A stretch of DNA of 14,201 nucleotides from the NCBI GenBank assembly GCA_900546215.1, contig URCD01000060.1, positions 1 to 14,201 of the forward strand, given 5' to 3'. Below are positions 1-7,060 of the stretch, one piece after another; position 1 is the first letter of the stretch, and each line of letters begins with the position of its first letter. Position numbers and translations under genes: made by a program. The notes under the pieces are model-generated. The model did no database searches and had not been told where the DNA came from. It saw nothing but the letters and a program-made list of their open reading frames with translations. The stretch comes from an uncultured Eubacteriales bacterium (GTDB lineage: Bacteria; Bacillota; Clostridia; Lachnospirales; Anaerotignaceae).

Positions 1-836
1 TTCTCACAACAGAGCAAAAGCTTGAAATTATTGATGGACTTATTAATTCCGGAATTAAGGAATTAGAGGTTACATCATTTGTCAGCCCTAAGGCTATTCC
101 TCAAATGGCAGATGCTGAAAGAGTTGCGGCATACTGTCTTGAAAAGTATCCAAAAACAAAAATTTACGCACTTATTCCAAACCTTAGAGGCGCACAAAAT
201 GCATGGAATGCGGGAATTAGACATGTATCATACGTAATTTCTTTAAGTGAAAGCCATAATAAGGCTAACATTAACCGTACCCACGAGGAATCCTTTTCTG
301 AACTTAAAAAACTGATAGAGACATATCCTGAATTGGATATTTGTGTCGGCTTGGCTACAGTATTTGGATGCCCGTTTGAAGGTATCCCAAAGATTTCCGA
401 TGCTGTTGTTTTTGCCAAAAAGCTTTGGGATTATGGTATTCGCTCAATAAATCTTGCTGACACAATCGGCATAGCAGACCCAAAACAGGTGCGTGAAACA
501 GTTTATGCCATGAAAGAAGCGTTACCTGAATGTGAATTCCAGATACATATTCATGACACACGAAATATGGGAATGGTAAATACCCTTGCCGCAATAGAAT
601 GCGGAATAACAACTGTTCAGTCAACCCTTGGCGGCTTGGGGGGATGCCCGTTTGCACCGGGGGCATCAGGCAATACTGCTACAGAGGACCTCGTATATAT
701 GCTGGAGAGAATGGGATATAAAACAGGAATTGATTTTGAAAAACTCTTAATTCTTTCGAAGTATCAAAAGAGCTTTGTAGAGGGAGTATATAGTGGACAC
801 CATATGAATATAGGAACAAAATCACCTTGCTGTTAA
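1..836 (+). CDS. Hydroxymethylglutaryl-CoA lyase family protein, 5' end outside the window
   Basis: This is a TIM-barrel lyase of the HMG-CoA lyase family, which splits 3-hydroxy-3-methylglutaryl-CoA into acetyl-CoA and acetoacetate. The gene enters from the left edge; the first whole codon is at position 3 and the frame stays open to TAA at 834-836. About 20-25 N-terminal residues, including the family's PRDGLQNE motif with its catalytic Arg and metal-binding Asp, should lie upstream. Visible family marks are TSFVSPK (near 93-113), the metal-ligand H-I-H-D stretch (from about 546), and the cysteine loop GGLGGCPF (near 630-653). GASGNTATED follows that loop and carries the conserved Asn ligand. 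The lack of a long C-terminal extension argues against isopropylmalate or homocitrate synthase. It is followed by a dicarboxylate carrier and a CoA-transferase, which suggests catabolic use. A related 3-hydroxyacyl-CoA, such as citramalyl-CoA, cannot be excluded as substrate. Confidence 0.9.
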   Translation, partial: LTTEQKLEIIDGLINSGIKELEVTSFVSPKAIPQMADAERVAAYCLEKYPKTKIYALIPNLRGAQNAWNAGIRHVSYVISLSESHNKANINRTHEESFSELKKLIETYPELDICVGLATVFGCPFEGIPKISDAVVFAKKLWDYGIRSINLADTIGIADPKQVRETVYAMKEALPECEFQIHIHDTRNMGMVNTLAAIECGITTVQSTLGGLGGCPFAPGASGNTATEDLVYMLERMGYKTGIDFEKLLILSKYQKSFVEGVYSGHHMNIGTKSPCC

Positions 837-895
837 TTTGAACCTGCTACTGTTCAGATTAGGGTTATAGATAATGGGAAAGGATGAAATCATCT

Positions 896-2164
896 ATGGA
901 TGTTATTGCGTTATTAATATTTCTGGGAGTTATTATTATTGCGTTTATAAGAAAGATAAATGTTGGTGTGCTGGCGCTAGCGGTAGGAGTTATTGCCGTT
1001 CGTATTTTTGGCTTGAACGATAAAGCCCTGATTGGAGCAATCAGTTCCTCTATGTTTGCCACACTGGTCGGCATAACATTACTGTTTGCTATAATAAATT
1101 CCACAGGAGCCCTCGACTTAATGGCTCGTAAAATAGTTGCTTTGGCCGGAAGCCATACATATATAATTCCGGTTGCTATTTATGTAGCTGGATTTGTTGT
1201 TGCAGGAGTCGGCCCTGGAGCGGTTCCGGCCCTTGCTATTATACCTGCCCTTGGCGTGTCTATAGCAGTACAGGTAGGATACCATCCGGTGATGCTCGCT
1301 CTTGTAGGAGAGTGTGGACTTATGGCTGGCAGAATGACTCCGATTACGCCGGAAGCTGCCATTATAAAAAGTGCGGCTGAAACAGCAGGATTTGGAAATG
1401 TAATGCCGACTATTCTTATTTGTCAGACGCTTACAACAGCCGTTTTTGCACTTGTATTATTCGTTATATTCAAAGGATATAAGCTTAAAAAGCCTATTAA
1501 TGTGTTGTCTATAAAAGACCTTGAAAAATTCAGTTCAAAGCAAATAATATCACTGCTGGGAATAGTAGCTATGATGGTTCTTTTAATTGGATTTGATGTA
1601 AATATTGCACTTGCGGCATTTATGGTTTCAGCCGTACTTCTTCTGATTGGTATTGGAGATGACGGAGCATGCATTAAAGCTCTCCCTTGGAGTACTATAT
1701 GCATGATTCTTGGTGTCGGCGCATTGCTTGATGTTGTGAATACCGTGGGCGGTATTGAGCTTATGAGCAATGCAATATCTTCAGTTATGAATACTAAAAC
1801 AGCAGTTCCTTTTATGGGGGTTTCCGCTGGCTTACTTAGCCTCGTGAGTTCGGCTCTTGGAGTTGTATATCCTACAATGATGCCTATGAGTGCAGATATA
1901 GCTGCTCAGATTGGCGGTATTAACCCGGTAGCGCTTATGGCGGCTGTCGGCGTAGGCGGTTCACTTGCAGGCGTTTCCCCGCTGTCAACCGGAGGCGCTC
2001 TTATACTTGCTGCGCTTGGAACAAATACCAAGGACTTTAATAAGGCAAAGCAAGACAAAGAATTTCTTAACTTATTTATTTATTCAGGCATTGGCCTGCT
2101 TGTAATAGTAGTAGTGTCTGCACTGGCATTTAATATAATCGCCAACGCAGTCTATGGAATATGA
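896..2164 (+). CDS. MatC-type (SLC13-like) dicarboxylate carrier
   Basis: This hydrophobic protein of about 422 residues has 10-12 likely membrane segments. Its N-terminal half resembles the MatC_N family of malonate/dicarboxylate carriers: KINVGVLALAVG near the start, then GITLLFAIINSTGALDLMA, then a Gly/Pro-rich GVGPGAVPALA segment and GRMTPITPEAA. The C-terminal half repeats the pattern with GVSPLSTGGALIL, consistent with an inverted-repeat transporter that moves small dicarboxylates across the cytoplasmic membrane. Two starts are possible. ATG 884 lies directly against the ribosome binding site AAAGGA (879-884), which is too close to be used. ATG 896 has an 11-base spacing and is chosen here; the difference is four residues. 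The gene is 59 bases after the lyase and 36 before the CoA-transferase, so it is probably co-transcribed with both. The substrate is inferred from the neighbours only. Confidence 0.85.
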   Translation: MDVIALLIFLGVIIIAFIRKINVGVLALAVGVIAVRIFGLNDKALIGAISSSMFATLVGITLLFAIINSTGALDLMARKIVALAGSHTYIIPVAIYVAGFVVAGVGPGAVPALAIIPALGVSIAVQVGYHPVMLALVGECGLMAGRMTPITPEAAIIKSAAETAGFGNVMPTILICQTLTTAVFALVLFVIFKGYKLKKPINVLSIKDLEKFSSKQIISLLGIVAMMVLLIGFDVNIALAAFMVSAVLLLIGIGDDGACIKALPWSTICMILGVGALLDVVNTVGGIELMSNAISSVMNTKTAVPFMGVSAGLLSLVSSALGVVYPTMMPMSADIAAQIGGINPVALMAAVGVGGSLAGVSPLSTGGALILAALGTNTKDFNKAKQDKEFLNLFIYSGIGLLVIVVVSALAFNIIANAVYGI

Positions 2165-2200
2165 AATACTAAAATCTGATTTTGAAAGGGAGAAGAAGAA

Positions 2201-3397
2201 ATGAATCATACAGCTTTAAATGATGTAACAGTACTTGACTTAACAAGGGTCTTGGCCGGTCCATACTGCACAATGATGCTTGCGGACTTTGGAGCCAATG
2301 TTATTAAAATCGAAATTCCTGGAAAAGGTGACGACACTAGAGCATATGCTCCGTTTAAAAATGGAGAAAGCCTGTACTATGCCAATGTAAACCGTAATAA
2401 GAAAGGGATTACTCTTAATCTTAAGAACGAAAAGGGGAAAAAGCTTTTTCTGGATATGGTTAAAAAAGCAGATGTTGTAGTTGAAAACTATCGTCCGGGT
2501 GTAATGGATAAGCTTGGCCTGGGTTACGATGTGTTAAAAGAAGTAAATGACAAAATAATTTATGCGGCAGTTTCAGGCTTTGGATGCTACGGACCATATT
2601 CACAGCGTCCCGGCTATGACATAATAGCTCAGGCCACAGGCGGACTTATGAGCATAACAGGAGAAGAAGGCGGCCAGCCCCTGCGCGTAGGTAATGCAAT
2701 GGGTGATGTGCTTGGAGGGATGAATCTGACAATCGGTATTCTTACTGCGCTTCACGCCAGAACATTAACCGGCAGGGGACAGCGTGTAGATGTTTCCCTT
2801 GTAGACTCCGTAGTATCAAGCCTTGAAACAGGAATTCAGAGGTTTTTTGCTTCCGGAAAACAGCCGGAGCTTATGGGCAACCGCTATGCCTCCGCTTATC
2901 CATATGACGCATTTAAAGCTAAGGACGGAAGATTTGTAATAGGCTGCGCCAATGATAAATTGTTTTCCTTATTATGTACAAAGGTTCTTAACAGGAGTGA
3001 CCTTTTAACAGACGTCAGATTTGATACAAACGCCAAGCGCTGTGATAACTATGCTGAGCTTAAACCGGAAATTGAAAAATGGACTGTAAATCATACTGTT
3101 GATGAATGTGTCGATATGATACTTGGCGTAGGAGTGCCCGCGGCTCCTATCAACGATTTGGAGCGAGTTACAACAGACCCTCATATAGCGATTGCAAGAG
3201 AAATGATAGTACCGATTAAACACCCCGTAATCGGTGATATGAAGGTAAACGGAAACCCTGTAAAATTATTGGATACAAAGGCCGAAATATCTCGCCCTGC
3301 GCCTACACTTGGACAGGATAATGAGGCGGTCTTTAATGATATACTCGGCTTTAAAAAAGAAGAAATAGACAAACTTGCTGAAGAAGGAATAATCTAA
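2201..3397 (+). CDS. Class III (CaiB/BaiF family) CoA-transferase
   Basis: The 398-residue protein is a typical family III CoA-transferase, an interlocked-dimer enzyme that moves CoA between carboxylic acids through an aspartyl-CoA anhydride. The N-terminal signature is clear: LDLTRVLAGPYCTMMLADFG (residues 12-31) followed by GANVIKIE. The catalytic aspartate is D169 in GNAMGD, matching Asp169 of formyl-CoA transferase. TGRGQRVDVSLVDS (190-203) and the C-terminal LGQDNEAVF block are also family features, and the length is normal. A ribosome binding site (GGGAG) lies about 9 bases before the ATG. In this operon the natural role would be to activate the dicarboxylate brought in by the MatC-type carrier, feeding the lyase. 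The mammalian class III enzyme SUGCT uses hydroxymethylglutarate and glutarate, which makes that reading plausible. Other members act on itaconate, oxalate, carnitine or benzylsuccinate, so the substrate stays open. Confidence 0.93.
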   Translation: MNHTALNDVTVLDLTRVLAGPYCTMMLADFGANVIKIEIPGKGDDTRAYAPFKNGESLYYANVNRNKKGITLNLKNEKGKKLFLDMVKKADVVVENYRPGVMDKLGLGYDVLKEVNDKIIYAAVSGFGCYGPYSQRPGYDIIAQATGGLMSITGEEGGQPLRVGNAMGDVLGGMNLTIGILTALHARTLTGRGQRVDVSLVDSVVSSLETGIQRFFASGKQPELMGNRYASAYPYDAFKAKDGRFVIGCANDKLFSLLCTKVLNRSDLLTDVRFDTNAKRCDNYAELKPEIEKWTVNHTVDECVDMILGVGVPAAPINDLERVTTDPHIAIAREMIVPIKHPVIGDMKVNGNPVKLLDTKAEISRPAPTLGQDNEAVFNDILGFKKEEIDKLAEEGII

Positions 3398-3476
3398 AAA
3401 TAAGTGTAAGCAACAGAAAAATATGTAATAACATGACTTTGATTTGGATATAATAATTTCATAGTATGTATTTTTA

Positions 3477-3507
3477 GGGACAGATTTTATCAACTGTCCC
3501 GTTTTTA
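3477..3507 (+). terminator. Intrinsic terminator of the lyase-carrier-CoA-transferase operon
   Basis: GGGACAG (3477-3483) pairs perfectly with CTGTCCC (3494-3500) around a 10-base loop and is followed by GTTTTTAT. It sits about 80 bases after the CoA-transferase stop codon and before the radical SAM promoter, so it separates the two transcription units. Confidence 0.85.
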
Positions 3508-3529
3508 TACATTTTTGCTTTTTTGTAAA

Positions 3530-3558
3530 TTGCCGTACTTTTTTCATTGTATTATTAT
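3530..3558 (+). promoter_or_regulatory. Candidate sigma-A promoter of the radical SAM gene
   Basis: TTGCCG (3530-3535) and TATTAT (3553-3558) are separated by 17 bases, giving a transcript start near 3565 and a leader of about 50 bases. It lies just downstream of the preceding terminator, where a new promoter is expected. The region is AT-rich, so other -10 registers are possible. Confidence 0.45.
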
Positions 3559-3613
3559 AAGTAACATAAAAATAAATTGGTACAACCAAAATGTTGAAAC
3601 GGAGGAAACGGTA

Positions 3614-5005
3614 ATGGAAAATAAATTTACGCATGCTGCCGAGAGAAAAGCCTTTGAGATAGCTATAGATTCTCTGATTAAACATGTCGGAAACGACCCA
3701 ACCAGTATGGTTAAAATAATTAATATAGGCGAGAAGTTTATTGGCAAGTCATGGTCGCCTGAAGCCTATGAAAAGCTTAAGGCTGTTTTTTCAGATGAAG
3801 ACAGCAAGTGGGCGAAATTTGGAAGAAGACTTATTGAAGAGACAGACCCTTTTGTCCTTAAGCAGGTTTTTCTTACACTCGGTTATGAAGCTGGTTTCCG
3901 AGGTTATAAAATCACACAGGAAATGTCTGAAAAATATGACTGCAATATTCCGTGGATTATACTTATGGACCCTACAAGTGCCTGCAACATGCATTGCATA
4001 GGCTGTTGGGCAGCTGAGTATGGAAATAAATATAACCTTTCTTATGAAGATATGGACAGCATTGTTAGCCAGGGAAAAGAACTTGGTATCCATGCCTACC
4101 TCCTTACCGGCGGCGAGCCTATGGTACGTAAAAACGACATTATAAAGCTCTGTGAAAAGCACAACGACTGTATGTTCAGCGCTTTTACAAACGGTACTCT
4201 CATTGACGAGGCGTTTTGTAAAGAGATGCTTCGCGTTGGCAACTTTATGCCATCAATAAGTGTAGAAGGCTATGCGGAGGAGAATGACGGCCGTCGTGGT
4301 GAAGGCCATTTTGAAAAGGCTATGCACGCAATGGAGCTTTTGAAGGAGCATAAGCTTCTTTTTGGAACTTCAATTTGCTACACAAGCAAAAATTATAAAA
4401 CAGTAACATCTGATGATTTTATTGATTTGCTCATTGAGAAAGGCGTAAAATACTCATGGTATTTCCACTATATGCCTGTAGGAAACGACGCATCTACAGA
4501 CCTTCTTCTTTCACCTGAACAGCGTGAGTATATGTACCATAGGGTAAGAGAAATAAGAGGCTGGGATGGAGGTAAGGAATTATTTGCAATCGACTTCCAA
4601 AACGACGGCGAGTTTGTTACAGGCTGCGTAGCAGGAGGAAGATGCTACTGCCATATTAATCCGATTGGTGATGTTGAGCCTTGCGTATTTATTCACTATT
4701 CAAGCGCAAATATTCATGAAAAATCTCTTATTGAATGTCTCCAGCAGCCTTTGTTTAAAGCATACAGGGCTCACCAGCCATTTAATAATAACCATCTGCT
4801 TCCATGTCCTATGCTTGAAAATCCTGAAATGCTTCAGGAGCTTATTCATGAAACAGGGGCGGTTTCTACGGACCTTAAGTCTCCTGAGTCATGCGAACAT
4901 CTCTGTGGAAAATGCAGTGAGTACGCAAAGAATTGGAAGCCTGTAGCTGAAAAGCTTTGGGAAAAGACGCTGGAAGAGAGAGCTGAAAAGACAGAAACAA
5001 AATAA
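3614..5005 (+). CDS. Radical SAM protein with Cys-rich (SPASM-like) C-terminus, unknown substrate
   Basis: This is a 463-residue radical SAM enzyme. ATG 3614 is chosen because GGAGG (3601-3605) lies 8 bases before it; the frame is open further upstream but without a comparable site. Residues 1-100 form a charged, probably helical N-terminal domain. The cluster motif is C124-x3-C128-x2-C131 (ACNMHCIGCW), which binds the 4Fe-4S cluster that cleaves S-adenosylmethionine. GGEP (166-169) is the SAM-contact motif. The C-terminal part carries many more cysteines (C338, C344, C346, C357, C398, C427, C431, C434), with the pattern INPIGDVEPCVF typical of SPASM-like domains that hold auxiliary clusters. 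Such proteins often modify peptides or act as anaerobic maturases, but no precursor peptide or partner gene is visible beside it. It appears monocistronic. I recognise it as a type common in gut clostridia, without a known reaction. Confidence 0.92.
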   Translation: MENKFTHAAERKAFEIAIDSLIKHVGNDPTSMVKIINIGEKFIGKSWSPEAYEKLKAVFSDEDSKWAKFGRRLIEETDPFVLKQVFLTLGYEAGFRGYKITQEMSEKYDCNIPWIILMDPTSACNMHCIGCWAAEYGNKYNLSYEDMDSIVSQGKELGIHAYLLTGGEPMVRKNDIIKLCEKHNDCMFSAFTNGTLIDEAFCKEMLRVGNFMPSISVEGYAEENDGRRGEGHFEKAMHAMELLKEHKLLFGTSICYTSKNYKTVTSDDFIDLLIEKGVKYSWYFHYMPVGNDASTDLLLSPEQREYMYHRVREIRGWDGGKELFAIDFQNDGEFVTGCVAGGRCYCHINPIGDVEPCVFIHYSSANIHEKSLIECLQQPLFKAYRAHQPFNNNHLLPCPMLENPEMLQELIHETGAVSTDLKSPESCEHLCGKCSEYAKNWKPVAEKLWEKTLEERAEKTETK

Positions 5006-5029
5006 AGCCAGTTAATTTATAAAGAAAAG

Positions 5030-5057
5030 ATGCCCGCTATCAAAAGATGGCGGGCAT
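5030..5057. terminator. Bidirectional terminator between convergent genes
   Basis: An 11-base arm (5030-5040, ATGCCCGCTAT) pairs with 5047-5057 (ATGGCGGGCAT) through one T-G wobble, around a 6-base loop. TATTATTTC follows on the + strand, and the purine run before the stem gives a T-rich tail on the - strand. It serves the radical SAM gene (+) and the PLP enzyme gene (-), whose stop codon is only 8 bases away. Confidence 0.85.
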
Positions 5058-5064
5058 TATTATT

Positions 5065-6243
5065 TCAGCTGAATACTTCCAGAGCCTGACTAAAATCATT
5101 TATTAAATCATTAATGTCTTCAGCCCCTGTGGAAATGCGGATTAATCCTTCATACAAGCCCATTTTAATTAGCTCGTCAGGTGTGAACTCGTTTCTGAAT
5201 GCTGAAGCCGGATGTGCGATAGATGTTTTTATGCCTCCCAGTGTGCCTAAATATTTAACTATTTTAAGCCTATGCACGAATTCATCAACTTTGGCCCGGT
5301 CATCTTCTACCCTGAAGCTCATCATAGTCCCGTAACCATTGGTGAATATTCTTTCCGCCAGATTATGCTGGGGATGAGATTCAAGGCTTGGATGATATAC
5401 GTGACGTACATTTGGATTTTCTTCTAGGGCTTTTGCCAAAAGAGAGGAATTTGCCAGCTGCGCTTTCATCCTAAGCGACATTGTTTTAATACTCCTTTGA
5501 AAGAGCCATGCGGTATTTGCATCAAGGACAGCTCCCAACAATAAATATGTACGGCGTATGTGTTTAATTATTTCATTAGAAGCAGTAATTGAGCCTCCGG
5601 TAGCATCGCTGTGACCTCCAAAAAATTTTGTAAGGCTATGGACAACAATATCAGCGCCAAAATTCAACGGCTTTATTACAAAAGGGGTAGTAAATGTACT
5701 GTCTACAACAACCAATATTCCTGATTTGTGAGCTGTGAGAGCAATTTGCTCTATATCAACTACCTGTGTCAGCGGATTTGCAATGATTTCTGTATAAAAT
5801 ACCTTTGTATTGGAACGAATGGAGTCTTTGACTGAGCTAAGGTCTGTAAAATCGGCCATTGTAATTTCAATGCCATGGGATTTTAACAGCTCTATAAGTT
5901 CAATAGTTTCGGCGTAAATATCTTTACTGAATACAGCATGGTCACCGCTGTTTAAAAGTGATAAAAGAGTAGTGGATATTGCGCCCATACCGGAAGAGCA
6001 AATTAGTGTTTTCTCACCGTTTTCAAGATAAGAGACTGCTTCTGCCAAGCCGTCCCTGTTTGGATTTCCAGTACGGTTGTAAAAATACTTGCCGCCATTG
6101 TTCGCAAAAGCATAGTCAGTAGTATCTTCAATTATATACGCTGTAGACGGATATATTGGAGCTGTTTCGGGGTTGACTGCGTTTGTCCTCGCCTGCATCC
6201 CTCTATATAAAATTTCTGTGTTTTCATTAAACAATTCAATCAC
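5065..6243 (-). CDS. Cys/Met metabolism PLP-dependent enzyme (gamma-lyase / gamma-synthase type)
   Basis: This 392-residue fold-type I PLP enzyme belongs to the family of cystathionine gamma-synthase, methionine gamma-lyase and O-acetylhomoserine sulfhydrylase. Visible marks are APIYPSTAY (28-36), YFYNRTGNPN (53-62), the phosphate loop SSGMGA (83-88), the ring-stacking tyrosine Y110, D181 for the pyridine nitrogen, and the Schiff-base lysine K206 in HSLTKFFGGHSD. The residue after Y110 is Ala in YAET, where methionine gamma-lyases have a Gly-Cys pair, so gamma-lyase activity on methionine is not assured; the exact reaction is not decidable here. The start is ambiguous. GTG 6243 almost touches the ribosome binding site AAAGGAAGG, whereas in-frame TTG 6234 has an 8-base spacing to it and may be the true start. 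No ATG fits before residue 16, which lies within the conserved fold. It stands alone between a promoter and a shared terminator. Confidence 0.9.
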   Translation of the reverse strand: MIELFNENTEILYRGMQARTNAVNPETAPIYPSTAYIIEDTTDYAFANNGGKYFYNRTGNPNRDGLAEAVSYLENGEKTLICSSGMGAISTTLLSLLNSGDHAVFSKDIYAETIELIELLKSHGIEITMADFTDLSSVKDSIRSNTKVFYTEIIANPLTQVVDIEQIALTAHKSGILVVVDSTFTTPFVIKPLNFGADIVVHSLTKFFGGHSDATGGSITASNEIIKHIRRTYLLLGAVLDANTAWLFQRSIKTMSLRMKAQLANSSLLAKALEENPNVRHVYHPSLESHPQHNLAERIFTNGYGTMMSFRVEDDRAKVDEFVHRLKIVKYLGTLGGIKTSIAHPASAFRNEFTPDELIKMGLYEGLIRISTGAEDINDLINDFSQALEVFS

Positions 6244-6261
6244 CTTCCTTTAATAGCTTTT

Positions 6262-6291
6262 AGTATAACGTATTCCTGTAATTAATTGTAA
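6262..6291 (-). promoter_or_regulatory. Candidate sigma-A promoter of the PLP enzyme gene
   Basis: On the - strand TTACAA (6291-6286) and TATACT (6267-6262) are 18 bases apart. The start of transcription would fall near 6255, giving a leader of only 12-21 bases that is mostly ribosome binding site. There is no room for a riboswitch or T-box if this promoter is the one used. Confidence 0.5.
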
Positions 6292-6424
6292 TCTTTATTC
6301 TAGCTATAATGTCAATTGTATGTTTTTTATAAAGCAGAGCCTTCTGTTGCTGCACTATATTGAGATAAATGACCAAATATCTGTATTTGAAAGTAATTTA
6401 TATTTTGAAACATGCTTTTTAAAT

Positions 6425-6440
6425 GCTGTTAGGGCTGTTA
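6425..6440 (+). repeat. GCTGTTA direct repeat over a promoter
   Basis: GCTGTTA occurs at 6425-6431 and again at 6434-6440, a 9-base period. The second copy runs into the TATAAT box at 6439-6444. It could be a regulator site or chance; nothing else in the window repeats it. Confidence 0.4.
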
Positions 6441-6444
6441 TAAT
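6436..6444 (+). promoter_or_regulatory. Candidate extended -10 promoter upstream of the ECF sigma operon
   Basis: TG-T-TATAAT (6436-6444) is a full extended -10 element, identical to the one before pgi. The -35 region (about 6416-6421) is poor, as is usual for extended -10 promoters. Transcription from here would give the sigma gene a leader of about 130 bases containing the hairpin and palindrome described separately. Confidence 0.45.
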
Positions 6445-6479
6445 GACATAAATCTTAAGAAAATATGAAGAAGACGACA

Positions 6480-6508
6480 AAATCAAAAAAACTAGAACTT
6501 TTTGATTT
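6480..6508 (+). repeat. AT-rich inverted repeat in the sigma operon leader
   Basis: AAATCAAAAA (6480-6489) and TTTTTGATTT (6499-6508) are perfect 10-base inverted repeats with a 9-base loop. No T-run follows, so it is not a typical terminator. It lies 73 bases before the sigma gene and overlaps a possible ECF-type promoter; a regulator-binding site or RNA hairpin are both possible. Confidence 0.5.
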
Positions 6509-6519
6509 AATCCGGTGTC
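6496..6519 (+). promoter_or_regulatory. Weak candidate ECF-type (autoregulated) promoter
   Basis: AAC (6496-6498), TGTC (6516-6519) and a 17-base gap resemble the AAC ... CGTC pattern of ECF sigma promoters. ECF operons of the SigV/RsiV type usually activate themselves, so such a site is expected here. The -10 match is incomplete. Confidence 0.25.
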
Positions 6520-6549
6520 TTATAAGTGTAAAACAAAGAAAAAGGAATA

Positions 6550-6563
6550 AATGCTGCAGCATT
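6550..6563 (+). repeat. Perfect 14-base palindrome next to the sigma gene ribosome binding site
   Basis: AATGCTGCAGCATT is its own reverse complement and ends directly before the ribosome binding site GAGAGGG (6564-6570) of the sigma gene. As DNA it could bind a dimeric regulator. As RNA only a short stem could form, close enough to affect ribosome access. Confidence 0.55.
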
Positions 6564-6580
6564 GAGAGGGTGAAATAAAT

Positions 6581-7060
6581 ATGAGCAAAAGAAAGCTCGT
6601 AGAAAAATTTATAAATGATAATATTGACAGTGCTTACCGTTTTGCATTCACATATATGAAAAATCAGCATGACGCTGAGGATGTAGTGTCAGACAGTATA
6701 ATAAGAGCTCTTAGGGCTGCGGACAGTGTAAAAGACCCTGAAAGAATTAAGCCATGGTTTTTCAGGATAGTATCCAATACCGCCCTTACAAACATTAAAA
6801 AGAAACAGAAGGTTGTTCCTTTTGAAAGTATGGATAATAATGGGGATATTTATGAAGACAGCTACAGCATATCAAACATCAATGAAATGATTGAAAAGCT
6901 TCCAAAGGAATATATGGAGGTTATAGTTCTCAGATACTTCGAGGACATGAAAATCAAAGATGTTGCCGAAGTGCTTAATATCAATGAGAACACGGCAAAA
7001 ACGAGGCTTTACAAGGCCCTCAGATTATTGAAGGAGGATATGGTGGAAGATTATGAGTAA
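6581..7060 (+). CDS. ECF RNA polymerase sigma factor, SigV-like
   Basis: This 159-residue protein has the two-domain build of ECF sigma factors. Region 2 spans about 13-77 (SAYRFAFTYMKNQHDAEDVV, then PWFFRIVSNTALTNIKKKQ); the DAEDVV and RIVSN stretches are the core-binding and -10-recognition parts. Region 4 spans about 100-153 (LPKEYMEVIVLRYFEDMKIKDVAEVL, then NTAKTRLYKALRLLK), a helix-turn-helix for the -35 element. The ribosome binding site GAGGG lies 10 bases before the ATG. Its end overlaps the start of the RsiV-like gene by 8 bases, so the sigma and its inhibitor are translationally coupled. That partnership suggests the SigV class, known in Bacillus subtilis for lysozyme resistance, but no target such as an O-acetyltransferase or PdaV-type gene is in view. 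Confidence 0.93.
   Translation: MSKRKLVEKFINDNIDSAYRFAFTYMKNQHDAEDVVSDSIIRALRAADSVKDPERIKPWFFRIVSNTALTNIKKKQKVVPFESMDNNGDIYEDSYSISNINEMIEKLPKEYMEVIVLRYFEDMKIKDVAEVLNINENTAKTRLYKALRLLKEDMVEDYE

Noticed and set aside
1..836. 2-isopropylmalate, homocitrate or citramalate synthase identity for the first gene
   Set aside because: The GGLGGCPF cysteine loop and TSFVSPK block are HMG-CoA lyase marks, and the C-terminal regulatory domain of those synthases is absent.
3449..3454. TATAAT box between the CoA-transferase gene and its terminator
   Set aside because: There is no usable -35 box at 16-18 bases, no extended TG, and the terminator at 3477 would cut any transcript to under 50 bases.
3266..3685. 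Antisense frame of 139 codons across the end of the CoA-transferase gene and the intergenic gap
   Set aside because: It runs through the terminator and promoter, has a low-complexity Phe/Tyr/Lys-rich product and lies opposite two well-supported genes.
6244..6440. SAM riboswitch or T-box leader for the PLP enzyme gene
   Set aside because: The best promoter lies only about 20 bases before the ribosome binding site, and I see no T-box sequence, SAM-riboswitch stems or leader terminator on the - strand.
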